Assembly (NCBI GenBank): GCA_023362775.1
Contig: JALMGJ010000016.1
Span: 999,001 to 1,063,000 of the forward strand
DNA: 64,000 nt
Source: Charina bottae
Lineage: Eukaryota > Chordata > Lepidosauria > Squamata > Charinaidae
Reading direction: 5' to 3'
This document shows positions 32,934 to 45,939 of the stretch, piece by piece. The position numbers and the translations under genes are program-made. Position 1 is the first letter of the stretch. Each line of letters opens with the position of its first letter. A model generated the notes under the pieces. The model did no database searches and had not been told where the DNA came from. It saw only the letters and a list, made by a program, of their open reading frames with translations.

Positions 32934-33889
32934 ATGCATCACTCCATCACTATTACGCAGTATCCCTGCAGATTCACCCATTGTGCAGAGCCTTCCTCCC
33001 TTTTTTCTGCCCATACAAACTTGCCTCCCCATCACTTCCCACTTTGCTGCCTCCACTGATGCTGTCCCTGTTCCTTCAGAAGTATCACCCACGCCACTAC
33101 CACCCCCACCTAACAATAGCAATGTGTAGCAATTCCTATATATGCTTGGGCACCTTTTATAACTGCGCCCCATCATGCCAGACTAGTTAGAACACAGACT
33201 GGTGGGACACAAGGTCATCATTTGACTGTGCAAACCACACCAAGTGCAAACCTTGACAACATGAGTCCTGCACTGATCATTGTATGTGTTACAGTTAAAA
33301 CAAGCTAGTTACCTCAGGATGTGCCACACCATCCTTCAGTAAAAATAGGCAATCCTATTTTGATTACCAAACAAACTATGATCCAACTGCAAAACTTACC
33401 AGTCCAAAGACTATTGTCATTCTATTCCAGCCCTTCCAGCACCATGATATATCACTGCAGCCAGGTATGGATGTCCTGTGCCAGGATGGTCATGGGCTGG
33501 AATGCCACTATCACCACCACCCTTTCCCATGAAACAGCAGCTGCACTGCTACATCTCCAAACACCTCCAAGTTTAGCTTGTAAACAAGAGAGCGCTTCCT
33601 TCAAAAGTCATGTAAAGTGCAATAATTCATCAGGCAGACATCCACCTTCCTTGTCTCCTGGAAACCAATTGCTGCAACCAAGTTTGATCTGAGAAAGTGC
33701 AACTTGAGCAAGATGATGAACTGCTGATCAGAAACTGAACTTCACTCAACCCCTCCCACTCCATCTCCTTCATCTTCACTTTCAACTCATGACTCCCACT
33801 CTGTGGTCCAAATCTGACTGCTGTACCCTGCTCCCATTCCACCTATGCCATCTTTAAAACCCAACAGAATGAAAGGGCCCCACTGATCC
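32934..33889. other. No recognised feature
   Basis: C/T-rich unannotated DNA. The frames that cross it are low-complexity and show no motif. Confidence 0.35.
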
Positions 33890-34182
33890 TCCTGTGTTAG
33901 TCATTCGAGGTAGCCCAGACAAGAAGCACAACCATGAGTACTGACTCTATCTTTATTGTAAAGTTACATTAACAGAATCTTGCAAGTCTCAAAGTAGCCC
34001 TCCTGTCCCTTACTTAAGGGTAACTTAAGGGTAACTTCTGAAAACTAGGGAGGATCTCTTCTGAGATGCTTTCTCTACACCCCCCCCCCTTTTGGGCTCA
34101 GATATTGTTTATCATACCATTGTCTAGTATGTGGATATTCCTCCTGTCTCCCAAGGTCATTCCCACATACCGTTACATCCTG
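33890..34182 (-). mobile_element. Solo LTR with 5-bp TSD
   Basis: The element 33895-34177 (283 bp) starts TGTTAGTCATTCG and ends CCGTTACA on the plus strand, giving TG...CA ends. It is flanked by TCCTG at 33890-33894 and 34178-34182. An AATAAA signal on the minus strand (33957-33952) lies about 60 bp from the downstream end, where R/U5 would be, so the LTR reads leftwards. It contains a small duplication of TTAAGGGTAAC. The 5-bp TSD fits a Gypsy or ERV-type LTR; no internal region remains. No match to the A, C or Copia LTRs here was noticed. Confidence 0.82.
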
Positions 34183-34519
34183 AGAGGACCATCATCAACA
34201 TCATTCAACTGTGAATAGTCACATAAAAGCTCACGTCATTGTGCCCCCTCCATTCACTGAATTCAAAAACCTGAACCTGTTCCCTCATCAGCTTTCACAC
34301 TGCTGCTGTGTGAGGATTAACTCCTCTTTTCTCCTCACTTCACCACTTCATGGGCACATGGAGTCCTGCCCCTAGCTTTCCCAAATACCTACAGTATACT
34401 CTTGTTACAGGGAGACACGCTTGTCCTCCTCCAGCTGTCATTTGGGACCTGACTGCATCCACTTCCTATCTGAAGTCTGAAAAATCCCTAAGTCCTCATT
34501 CTGTGGCAGACTTTCTATT

Positions 34520-34595
34520 CAGTTCGTCATATGTTCGCCACCTTGAGTTATTTATAAAAATAATAAAGGTGGAATATAAATAAATAAATAAGCAA
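34520..34595 (+). mobile_element. SINE/L2-type 3' tail
   Basis: TATGTTCGCCACCTTGAGTT followed by ATTTATAAAAATAATAAAGG and (AATA)n. The same tail ends the SINE at 61.08-61.31 kb, so this is a 5'-truncated copy of that family. Confidence 0.75.
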
Positions 34596-34639
34596 CCAGG
34601 CATGGGACATCTCCTCTCAATACCAATTTCCCTACCCTC

Positions 34640-35840
34640 TGAAGCCCCCTACAATCTTTGATACATTGGATCATATCAAAGGCTTTTTCAAATTGAACAA
34701 AATTAGAACAGCTGATTCCAGTTTATCTACAACTATGTCCATACTATCAATTACCATGTGAATATTGTTGGACACTTTTTTTATAAATGCAGATTGAGAT
34801 GAGTGCATTATGGATTGTATTACTTTCTTTAGTCCCCTAGCTAATGTTGCTGTTAATATTATAACATTCATACTGTATTACACACAGATTTGTCTATTGA
34901 TAACAAATATTGTAGAATCTTTCTCAGACTTTAATATTACTGTGACACAGGCCTCATAAAGCAATGAAGGAAATATAGAGAGATTAAATGATTTATTACA
35001 AATCTTGAAAAGTTTAGGTGAATCTATACCATTCAACAGCGATTCTATCTGGCCCAGGGGCTTTTCTGAATTCCCAGGTCTCAGTACTCTCTTGTAATGG
35101 TTGTGCCAATATGCTTTTATGTTCCTGGGGAATCTCTTCCATTTCAATACATTTTAAAAAATGAGTAATAATTTGTTATTTAGTTGCAAAAGACTCATTG
35201 ATATAACTGAGTGTATAAATCATTGATAAAACAGAATATAAAAACCACAACATTGTTAATTGAAAGATTCCATTTCAGTAAATAAAGTCAGTCATTGGTG
35301 TTGATTCCAGATATAAGCTTCATGGTTTCAAACAGTAGGCTCCAAACTTCCCAGCTTTTTCTCCCCTGATTCCCAATATTTCTAGTTCATACATTTCAAA
35401 GAATCAAATTGTTCTGAATGTAAAAACCACAGTTTAAACTTTGCTACTGTGAATGTTTGATATGATTCATCTCTGGGGTTTCTTGCATAAAACAAAATTA
35501 AACTCTTAACTATCTGTTTTGATTGTATAAAGTTGAATTTTAAGTCTCTTTTTTTGCTGAATCAAGACATAATGGATCCTCCAATAAATGTCTTGAATAC
35601 ATCCCCTAATTAAAATGTTAGTTGAACCCCAATTAATTTTTAAAAGGAATAAATTTCCTTCTTAATATATTCCAGAAAAAGAGAGGTTCTAAGGAGAGAA
35701 ACATGCAACTACCATCTAAAATTAGCCGATTTATAATTATTAAATTTCAAAATTAGAAACACAAGAGCATGATCTGAAATTGCAATTGGTCTTAAAAATC
35801 CTATTTTAAAAAGAAAAGAAAATATAGGTTATATGTAATT
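34640..35840 (-). pseudogene. L1 LINE ORF2 fragment, endonuclease end to RT
   Basis: Near 35790-35740 the minus strand reads ISDHALVFLILKF (L1 endonuclease C-terminal SDH motif, one frame shift). At 35147-34878 it reads KPLGQIESLLNGIDSPKLFK and FPSLLYEACVTVILKSEKDS. At 34871-34671 comes TLARGLKKVIQSIMHSSQSA followed by FIKKVSNN. These are the L1 RT motifs 'EAxIxxIPKxGKD' and 'ARLxxxxxxIIxxxQxGFIxxR'. Heavily decayed, no YADD retained. Confidence 0.8.
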
Positions 35841-36086
35841 CTTACTTTAAAAGTAATTTATAAAAATGTGTGCATTTTCAAGGCAGACTACAAGATGGTG
35901 GTGCCCTGTTATAATTAATGAACTTAGACATAAGACTGCTTCTGGTTTTTATTTCAGCTCAAAGAAAGTTAGTAAAGAGAAAACTAAATCTACCTGGATG
36001 CAGCCTAAGGTAAAAATTAAAAAAAAAGCTGAGGTTACACAGAATTATCTTCTTGTATAAAGAAATAAGCACAAGAGACATTAAGG

Positions 36087-36170
36087 CTGCTCTTCGGCTA
36101 ACAAACGGAGATGAGCACCAGCCCCTAGAGTCGAACACGACTGCACAAATGTGCGGGGGGAACCTTTACT
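36087..36170 (+). mobile_element. Sauria-like SINE, 3' fragment
   Basis: CTCTTCGGCTAACAAACGGA through CACAAATGTGCGGGGGGAAC and CTTTACTTT: the last 84 bp of the SINE seen whole at 17.03 kb. Confidence 0.9.
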
Positions 36171-39100
36171 TTTTTAGAACCACATATGCAAACATAGATG
36201 AAAATTTCAGAGCAGTTTACTTTCTAGTTTTGTTCACTTGTTCCTTAGGAACAGATTCCTAAAACAAACATTATCTGCTTGCTTCCATGGATCTTTTCAG
36301 TTTCTGACCTTAATCAGAAACAGAACCATGTTAGTTCTCTCCTACTTTTACCACTGATATTAATTTTCTTATCCTTCAATTGCCTTCTCTGATTCCCCAT
36401 TTTAATGCTCTTTTCACAGTATAGTAGTGTTGGAAGGGACTTATAAGAACATAATGGTATCCTAGGGATGCAGGTATGATAGAAACTACAGTCCATGTTT
36501 AGTGTCACTTCTACAGGAACTCACATTTGCAGTTGATTTCCCCTCTCCTTTCTAAATTCCCAGCACATTCTGATTTTATTTATATTACATATTAGATAAC
36601 AAAGACAATTCTGTGTGCTTAATGTTGCTAAGTTTTGTTGTACTGTGTGTAAACTCTGCTCTACTATAAGTTGTAATTACTAGGGGTTGTTATATCATTT
36701 TCCCCCCTTTTGGCCTATGACTATAATATATTTATCCTGTCTTCCTTTCTTCTCCAGTTTTGCTATAGATTTTAAGAAAAACAACATTGTTTTCTAAATT
36801 GCTAACACAGAGGAAAGGGTTGGGGTCTGACTATGTGAGCAAAATCTATACCTCACTAGTGGCTGTGAACAGATGTCTGTAGCTTCCAGACATACATGTA
36901 TTCTGTACTGGATATAGCAGCTCGTGCAAGCTACAGGCACCAAAGTAGTTTTGTTGTTGTTCTTATTGTTTTAATTCACACTCCTTGGTAGGTATTGTCT
37001 TCCTTTCTATGCAACATGCTAAGATCCAGAACTAAGCATCATGGAGGATTTCAGTTCAGGAAAAAGGGTAAGTTAGAGAAAAATGTTGTATGCATTAAAG
37101 TATCCTACCCCAAATTTTCTGATGCCACCCTTTCTTCAGGGTTTGCCACAAATAGTTGTCTCCTTTGCTGTTGTTGTTTTCCCACATCATTCCAATGCAA
37201 AGTTTCAAAATGAATTTAGCCAGTTGAAACATCCAGTAGTCAGTTATCCTGTTTATTGGATTTAAACCACCTTTTGGAAGTTGGCCAACTTAGGGGCAAA
37301 GCTATCCACCAAGTTTTCTTCCTGTGTGAATCAAGCACTATATAAACCAATTTCTTGGCCACCTTCCAAAATCTAAGAGGAGTTAATTTCAACTGGTCTA
37401 ACAATCTGATGCCTCACACCCGCTTGGTTTGAAAATGGGAGCAGGCTGGATAAGGAAAATCACACTTAGTGCAGATCATGGCATAACCACAGTGACACTG
37501 ATACATTCCCTTGTGCACAATTAAAAGGTAAAACAAGTTGGAAACACACCCAGATTCATGAGTATTAAGCTGACAGACAAGAAAAAGATTATTTCAGAGA
37601 TACAATAAGAAACTTGCCCCTCTGAGACCTGCCATACCATGCATAGCTTTCTATGTTTTAAAAACGTATACACACCTTTCTAGTTCTGATAAACCAGACT
37701 ACAATAATTAGGTATTGGAAAAGTCTGCTTGGCTAGCTATCTCTTGCCATCAGGAATCAAAGCAAATCTGTTTACTTTTCTGAGACAATATCTGACTCAT
37801 TCATATGCTGAAGAGCTTCAAATATAATTTCATTTTTAATAGGTTTATGGTGGAATTATAAGTCCTGGTTCATTTAATGCAGTTTAAACAAAATAGGGTG
37901 CCAGGGTGAAGCTAATTAGCAATCAGTTTCAAATGTTGCCTTTTCTGTCTGATAGTTCCCTGAAGTAAGAAGGGGGTGGATGTTTCAGAGCATAGTATAG
38001 GGGATGCAGGCATGACAAACGGGGATTACAACAGATAAACAAGTCATCTTTTCTGCTACAAAATGTTATACTGCCTCTTCTCCACAATGATGAAAAGCTT
38101 AGCCTTGTCCCTGAAGGTTCTGCTATGTATTTCTTTCTTTATAGAGTTTTATATTACAGAGTTTTTAACAATGTTGTTTAATTGGGACAGTTTAATGGAC
38201 TGTATATTTGTATTGATTTATTGACTGTAAAAAAAATGGTACGATTAATACTTTCACTTCCTTAAACTGCTCATTGAATTTATTTTTGAAGGCAGGAGTC
38301 ATTCCGTCCTCTAGTGTTTCTTACCAGTTCTGAACTCAGATAAAATCTTCATAGATGTCCACCCAATGTAGAGTGAATGTACACATAGATAGTTTAAGTT
38401 GTCTAGTATTCAAATCATAATCGAGCAACCTGTAGCCAAAGAGGTTAAGTGCAGTTCCCCAAAACTTGTATCTTTTTGACAGAAGGGGACAGAACATAAT
38501 GGTATGGAAGCTTAGTTCCTAAGAAGAAGTTTATTTGAAAAAATAAACCAGGTGTTAGACCAGGTACCTAATGCAATTCACATTATACTCAGGACAAAAA
38601 ACAAGTTGAACTGGGTTGAAAGGAAAAAGTAGATAATTATCAGCCCCTAGGATTCTTTTTCACTCTGATTGGAGTAACCAGATGTAGCCTGTTTATAAGG
38701 ATCACTCTGATTTAAGGACAGACCTGTCAATTACTGAATCCAACCTCTCCTCCCCTCCCCCTCCTCACACTGGAATTGTTCCTATATGGCAAAAGCTTTG
38801 GGGGAGGTAACACTGTTGTCATCCTATCACCCTTCATAGCATGACAGAGGTCTAGAGAAATAAATTAGAAACATAGCTTCATGGAGGCCCAGAGGAAAAT
38901 ACTAAGCTCCATGCTCAAAAACCAAGATTAAACCCTCTCAATGTGCATTCCATGAAAAGTCATACCTACTGAATTAAATATAATGTATGCCATTCCTTTA
39001 TTCTAAAATTGATGTATGAAGATATGAACTCCATTTTTTTCTAAGTAGACATGTAGGAATTGTGTGTGGTGTCTTACCTGGTCTGGTGAACTTTCAGTGA

Positions 39101-39203
39101 CTTCTGGTAGTAATCAATTTATCTACTTACAATGACCTGAAAGTAACATTATCCTGCACAGAAGCATCTAGGCTGGGGAGGGAGGGAGCGTGTGGAAATG
39201 TTA
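36171..39203. other. No recognised gene or repeat
   Basis: AT-rich DNA. A short GTTGGAAGGGAC phrase at 36430 resembles the start of a common vertebrate SINE/hAT piece but is too short to call. No reading frame with a motif. Confidence 0.4.
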
Positions 39204-39662
39204 GGATGGCAGTTGAGCAGCACAATAAAAGTCCTGCCTCTTTTGTACATGGATGTTAACATTGTAAAGGTAAAGGTTTCCCCCACACATTTGTGCAGTC
39301 GTGTCCGACTCTAGGGGCCGGTGATCATCTCAGTTTTTTAGCCTAAGAGCCAGCGTTGTCCGAAGATGCTTCCGTAGTCATGTGGCCGGCATGACGCATG
39401 CGGAACGCTGTTACCTACCAACTGAAGTGGTACCTATTAATCTACTTGCATTTGCATGCTTTCAAATTGCTAGGTTGGCAAGAGCTGAGGCTAGTGCGCG
39501 AGCTTACTCCGTCACATGGGACTAGGGTCTCGAACCTCCGAACTTGCAACCTTCCGATCTACAAGCCTGGCATCTTAGCCACCATGCCCCTGTTGACATT
39601 GTACACATGCACAAAAGAGGCAGGGCTTTGATTGATCCACTTCAACAACTATCTTGCTTTGG
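39204..39662. mobile_element. Fold-back MITE split by a SINE
   Basis: The left arm (39204-39253, GGATGGCAGTTGAGCAGCAC...CCTGCCTCTTTTGTACATGG) pairs with the right arm (39605-39660, CATGCACAAAAGAGGCAGGG...ACTATCTTGCTT). Same family as 5.70-5.83 kb. The SINE sits in the loop. Confidence 0.7.
39254..39602 (-). mobile_element. Full-length Sauria-like SINE, 12-bp TSD
   Basis: The element 39266-39590 is the 17.03 kb SINE in reverse: AAAGGTAAAGGTTTCCCCCA at the left, a B-box complement GTCTCGAACCTCCGAAC, and the A-box complement near CATCTTAGCCACCATGCCCC. Flanks TGTTAACATTGT and TGTTGACATTGT agree at 11 of 12 bases. Confidence 0.9.
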
Positions 39663-42339
39663 ATCCCACTGGATCCTGGTGATTGTGGGTAAATAAAATG
39701 TCAGCTGCCTACCCCCCCCCCCCAAAAAAAAAAAATCATTGCCAATGTAGGCTATCCTTTTTTTCCTTTTGGTTTAGTTTCCATTTTTTGCAAGAAGTTT
39801 CAGAGAGAAAAGTTTCAACGAATGTAACTAAAATGTGTTGAATTAATAATGAAATAAAATTGATGTATTTGTGTACGGAAATGAATTGAGGTTTGGAAGA
39901 AATAACATGCATATAGAGACCAAATTTCTGCAGACTGAGGTATGAAGAAAAGCAAATTTGCAAGTAACAGAATATTTGGCCTGCTCTGATTGGCACATAG
40001 AAATGGTATTTTCCATCGTCCTATATTTCACTTTTCTAACAACAACAACAATAAAACCTCAGATGTTCCTGTATTGCTGTCTCTGAAGTAATTTTCTTTC
40101 CCAGCTTATTTTTCAGCACTTATTATGTGGCAAGATAAGAACATCCAAAGAAGCTATGAAGTAGGCAGAAACAAAGAGATGCAGGAAGCAAAAGCATTAC
40201 TATAAATATCTCATTGATTTGGACCAATAAATACTTCAGTCCTGTTTAGCAATGCCCATCAGTTCCATACAGTTATTTAACTGCAAAAGATCTTTCCCTA
40301 CACCTAACTTCTCGGTACTACTGGGATACATTTCCATAAAACTGACAAAGGAATTGATGGTTTTAACTGCTCTATGCAAGTCTCTCTACCAAAAAGATTT
40401 GTTTTATGTAGCCATTTAAGACACTGACAGCAAAAGTGATGGGCTGAGTGATTCAATTCTTGAGTTCTGTAATATTTTTCAAGTCATAAACTTACACTAA
40501 AATGACTGTGGACACTACTGGAAGTGTTGAAGTCTGCCGAGTGTCATTTTTTGGATAAAACAGTGCTCCAGTTGAATATGTATAAGAAATTACAAAGTAT
40601 TTTAGTTGCTTATTTATGTTGTTTAGGAAAAATAAATAGACACAAAATATTTGTTTCCCAGTTCAGAGTACTTATTACAGTCCAGCTGGAATTTTGATGG
40701 AACTTGTGGTAGTAATCAAGAGACAAAATTATATTATTAATGTTAATTATACCAAGGCAGAATTATTTCTTATAATACTGGGAGACTAGCATATATTTCT
40801 TTCACCACCTACATATCTAGGAATGTGTCAAAATATTTTACCAACACTGTCAAGCTTCATGATTTGAGAATCTCTCTCCTGGACATTTCTCAACAAAAGC
40901 TAGTTGGTAATTTAATTAATATAAGCTGATAAAATAGAAGGCCTGGACTGCAAGATTCTTTGATTGCTCCATTTATAAAGATCTGAAACAAAAAGATAAA
41001 GTATATAAAGAGAAAGAGATAATTGCATATTCAAGGAGAAAAAAGCTTGTCTGCAAAGTGAATCCTTGAGGATTTTCAGGGATTGAGGAATTCAGAAACC
41101 CAGCCTATAAGATTCAACCTATATTACCAGTAAATGGGTTAAAGTTGGATCAGTAGGCACATGTCCAAGGCAATAGGACCCCCAATTTCTGAAAAGTAAC
41201 TAATCTAAGTTCGAGAGCCATACACTGCCATATTTATTTTCATTTTCCAGAATGATGGAATCTGTGAGAGGAAAAAAAAAAGATACTTTAGCAAACTTAT
41301 TCCCAGCCATTCAGTTGTAAAATGAGGATAAAGAAGAAATGGAGATTGATCTTGGAAAATAAAGAGATCCATACATTACTTTATAAAGTGACATATGGAA
41401 AGAAAACAAATATGTTTCTTCCTATTTCTTGTAAATAGGGGGAATGCCCAGGATTAGAAGCACTCTTACTTAAGACACCTCAACTTTAAAAGCACTGCTG
41501 GTCACCCAAGATTTGAGACAGAAAGTCTTAAGTAATGGGAAAATATAAATATGTAATAGCACATTGCTGGTGTCTGACAGTTTCCCAACAGCTGCTACTG
41601 AAGGGAAGGCCTAATGGCTCAGATGCCTCTGCAAGCTCCCCTCCAGTGGCATCCATAACAAACCACAGGGATATCAACATGACCACACATGCATCATGCC
41701 ATAATTGGGCCAAAGGGGCAATTATGTAATGATGTCAGGACATCTGATGCAAATATCTAAGTCACACCATATGCATGCTGAGGCCATGATGCATATATCA
41801 TCATTTGCCCTGCCCTCATTTCATCCATAGAGGGCCATACTTTCCAGCTGTCCCTGATTAACACCATTCATCCCCAGCCAGAACACCCAGATACAAACAA
41901 GTAGTTGTTTTTTCCTGAAGTTTTTTCCTTGAAGGTTGAATGTTTCCATATTCATAGGCATACAGTATATGATTTCATATCATGATATGCATATGTAAAA
42001 TGTTTCCATAAGGTGGAAAGGACTAAACTGAGGAAGCTTCAGAATCCCTGGATTGTAAAAGAGGACTGCAGAGTTTAATTTGGATGAAAATATTCATGTA
42101 TCAAATATAGAAAAAAAATTTCATCACAGGTCAATAAAATGAAAAGGAAAACGGAGCTAATAGTTAATGCAATAGAAACAGACTTAAGTCCTTACCCTAG
42201 ACCACCATACTAGTGGAACGTAGAGCCAGGAAACAACATAAACAAGTATCTTAATTCCTTTTTAGTTTCTAGGTAGGCAATCCTGTGGAAAGCACAGAAT
42301 AGTTGTTAAAGAAGTTAAATGTTGAGCTAGTTGAGCAAA
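39663..42339. other. No recognised feature
   Basis: Poly-C/poly-A junction at 39712-39735, then AT-rich DNA without repeat ends or coding signal that I can support. Confidence 0.4.
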
Positions 42340-42630
42340 ACATCTATCCAAGATGGCGGCCAGGAGTGGACACTGTTTGCAGCTGTTGGCCACACATCAA
42401 CGGCGGCAGTGGCGGCAGCACGGGGGTACACACGGCGGTGGGGGCGTGCACAGCGGCAGTGCAGGGGGTGCACCGCGGCGGTATACACGGCAGCAGCAGC
42501 AGCGGCCTCGCTAAAACATGGAAGCGCTGATGGAACGCTGCTGCCGTTGTCGCTTCTGCCGCCGCCATACACACCGCCGCCGCTTCCGGGTAAAGTGTCG
42601 CAACACACCGTTTGGAAAGCTATGCTTTAA
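42340..42630. mobile_element. CpG-rich hAT-like MITE, copy 2
   Basis: Ends GTGTCGCAACACACCGTTTG then GAAAGCTATG (to about 42626), the same end as the copy at 50.26 kb. The body is built of GGCGGCAGTGGCGGCAGCAC-type trinucleotides. The 5' end near AAGATGGCGGCCAGG does not match the family terminus, and no TSD was found, so the left side is lost or altered. Confidence 0.65.
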
Positions 42631-42831
42631 GCCCTGATCCCCAGCCCCATTCTGCTGGTTGGGGTTTTGGGGAGAGAATTTGGAGTCCCCTTCCCAAAGC
42701 GGTGGAGCGCAGTGGGCTTTGCCAGACTCCAGGGGCATAGAGAGGCTTGGCAATGCAGCATTCAAGTCCTTCCAGGGGGTGTGGTCCTTGGTGATGCGGC
42801 TGGAGGTATGGCTAGTGGGCCCCCTGATATG

Positions 42832-43136
42832 CAGCGGGTGGCGAGCCCCTTGTGTGGCAGGCTGGCACGGAGGGCCAGCAGAGCGTCAAGCCCCCAGCAT
42901 GGCATGGAGGACAAACTGGTGATGAGCCCCAGCATGGCAGGCCAGCGCGGCGGACCAGTGGGGTGATGAGCCCCCAGTACAGCAGTGCAGTAGACCAGTG
43001 GGGCTACAAGCCCCAGTGCGGAAGGCAGTGCGGTGGATCAGCAGGGTGAAGAGCCCCCAGCGAGGTAGGCCCGGCACAGGGGATGGGCCTCCCAGCACAG
43101 CAGGCCAGCATGGCAGACCAGCGGGGCGACGAGCCT
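42832..43136 (+). repeat. ~43-bp minisatellite
   Basis: About six diverged units of the form TGATGAGCCCCCAGCATGGC + AGGCCAGCRYGGCRGACCAG + TGGGG. Units are clear at 42920, 42964, 43008 and 43086, and degenerate before that. GC-rich, ends abruptly at the L1 fragment. Confidence 0.8.
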
Positions 43137-43440
43137 AATATTTTGAAAAACCCAGAACTGTTTCTATTAGGTTTGATGGAGAAAGAATTGGAGAAACAAC
43201 ATGGAACTTTGCTTTTGCATATGATCACGGCTGCAAGATTATTATATGCTCAGCGATGGAGGGATCCACAAATACCAACAGTGGAAGAATGGACTTGGCT
43301 CAAATGGCGAAGTTAACTGCCCTAATAAGAGATAATACTGTTTCTAGATTTGTATCTTTATGGCAACCTTTTTTAGATTACTTGCTCATGTTAGAAAAAA
43401 ATAAAGTTATGATTGTGGGTTTTACTGATTAGTTGGTTTG
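43137..43440 (+). pseudogene. L1 ORF2 extreme C-terminus
   Basis: KNPELFLLGLMEKELEKQHG, then TLLLHMITAARLLYAQRWRD and PQIPTVEEWTWLKW, then a stop at 43314. This is the tail of L1 ORF2p and is closely similar to the piece at 1.78-1.90 kb, but with an intact frame over about 60 codons. AT-rich 3' UTR-like sequence follows to about 43660. Confidence 0.88.
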
Positions 43441-43659
43441 TTCTGATAGAAATAATGTTAATATGGATAAACTAATGGTAAGAGATTATTGTTTTTTAAT
43501 TATACTTATATCTGTATTTGAGATAGTCGGAAGCCATCTTTTGTTTCTATTTTCTTTCTATTTTCAATTTTTTAGTTTGTGTCTTTTTTCTTTTAGTTCT
43601 ATGTTCTATCTTTACTGTATTTTCTACTTTGTATTTTTTAATTTTTATTAAGTTGTACA

Positions 43660-45900
43660 ATACATAATAAAATTTAAAGTAGAAAAAAGAAATAGAAACA
43701 GAAATACAAAATAAGAAAAAGATAAAGAAAAAGTGAAGTCAAGAAATAATAAGCAAAGAAAATATAGAAAATAGATGTCCTCCAATCTATCTTTGAACTT
43801 AAAGTACAACAATTGATTTTAAATGTTAGTCCTTCATACAGTATACAGGAACTTTTCTTTGTCATATGCCTTTTGATTTCTTTAATCCAATCTTCTAACC
43901 TTCATCTTACTGTCTCCCAATAATCCATCTTTGGCTTCCACTCCTTGAAGTAGTAGTTGAATGTTGAATGTTCATTACTACATATTTATATCTTCAATAA
44001 AGACCAATTAGTATAACAAATAAAAGCCTTATTTACTTCTAATAAACTACAATATATTCTATTCATATTATGACTCATAACCTAACATGTTATGTAACTT
44101 AATACATAATTTAGCAATTCTTATAGTGTTCATACATATATATTTCTATAATTTAATTCTAATATATATATATATCTCCATAAAAAAGGAATTCTTGAAT
44201 CTCAATTATCCATCTGTAATTTCCATTCCTTGTAGTAGTGTCCATTTAAACTAAGTGCATAATCTATCATATCACTTAACCTAATAGCTAATATATCAAT
44301 TCTTATAATATTCATACAATACATATTGATATATATCATCCTGTAGTAACCATCATTCTAATTCCATCATATCATTATCTTCTCATAAATATATCTCTAA
44401 GGAAAACAATATTCTATAATATCAACTTGTGTTTGTATTTAGCATCTTACATTTAGAATATCACTTTTTATATATCCATACAATTTCTCATAACAATTCA
44501 AGTCCATATTTTCATTAGCCTTTATATCCATACAGTTTCTCATATCTTCTGTTTAGGTTATGCCAAAATCACAATACACTGTGACAGATTCGCAATATAC
44601 AGCCTGCTCTTTTCTATATCTCATATAGAATATCAGAGCAACCTTCTCTCCCTTTCCACATATTTCACAACATCCATCCAACTGTGCACCCATATTTTCA
44701 CTCTGTCTCCACTGCCACAACATATCTATACCAAGATTGTAGTGTAAAGCCTTCAGAATGTTCTTCTGAACTAATATACTCAAAATTTCCTCCTTCTGTT
44801 TCTCCTCCACTTGAAAAACATTTTTCCTTTCTGTCTCCGTTTCTGTTCTCTGTTCTTTCTCTCTGTTTTGCAGAGTTACGAACAGTAATTCCAACGACCT
44901 TTGAATATTTGAAAAAGCCTCAGTAATCTCTCTTCTGAGCTCCTCAGGTACAAGTTGGAAAGCCATCTTTCCTGTGTCCTTCAAATTAAAACAACAACCC
45001 TTCTAGTCAAAACAATAATCATGTAATCTGTCCATGGAATACTACCAGCAAAATCTATTAAGCAGAACTTCGTTGTTGTTGTTTTTTTAAAGTCAAAAGA
45101 AAAAAGAAAGTTCCAATAATCCAAAATACAGGAGAGAATAATATTTTAAACAGTTTATAGAAGGAGAAATAAAAAATATATTCCAAATGAAGCAAAATCC
45201 AACCAGGGAGGATGTAGAAAAAGAAGACAAGGAAAAAAACACGTTACCCTGTGTTTTTATTCTTCAAACTGCGAGCTTTCGTTCTTCAAGCTGCAAGCTG
45301 CTTAATCCAAACAAAGAGTTTCTCAAAAAATGAATAGTCATTTAGTTTATCAAGCGAAGAATTACAAACAGAGTCTCTTAAATCCCTCTAATACAAAAGA
45401 GAAGTAAAAAAAAAATGCAGACGTTTCATTATGTTGCAAATATAGAGTCCATCAAACTTCCACCAGAATCAGTTATAGCAAAGAAAGCACAAAGTTAGCC
45501 AACATTTTCAACAAAGTCCAAAAGATAGATCTTAGATTTCAAAAATATTTTAATCTAAAAAAAACATTCCTAAAGTGATCTAAAAGCGGCTGGGCGCTCT
45601 TGTGTCTCTTCAAAGAGACTTGTTTCCCCTACGAGAGCCTGATATATCTCGGCCATTGCCTTGCACTTACCCTGTTCCTTCCGCGGTGGAAAACTACAGA
45701 AAAAACAAGGGTAGGCAATCCCAATGGCCCCACGAGTAATCTTCTGGTCTCCCCCTCTCCAGGGGAAAAAAAACTTCAGTGGACCCCAACTTCTGCAATC
45801 CACTGCAAGCAAGGGAAATTCAGTCAGTTCTCAGCTTCTCTGAGAAATCTGACTGGTCGAGCTGGCAGCCAAGCCTGGAGGGCTATTTTCTACTTTGTAT
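43660..45900 (-). other. AT-rich DNA; possible LINE ORF1 start on the minus strand
   Basis: A minus-strand frame from 44984 to 44553 (MAFQLVPEELRREITEAFSN..., then LQNREKEQRTETETERKN) has a heptad-like charged coiled coil as in LINE ORF1 proteins. Downstream on that strand are imperfect repeats with ATGAGAAAYTGTATGGATAT (near 44540 and 44490). The part 45570-45900 is richer in G+C and could be its 5' UTR. Family not recognised. Confidence 0.35.
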
Positions 45901-45939
45901 TTTAACTATACTTTGGAATATTATATAATAAAGTTCTTA

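Noticed and set aside
32750..33190. 146-codon frame
   Set aside because: Begins in a TG microsatellite and crosses a TSD boundary; low complexity.
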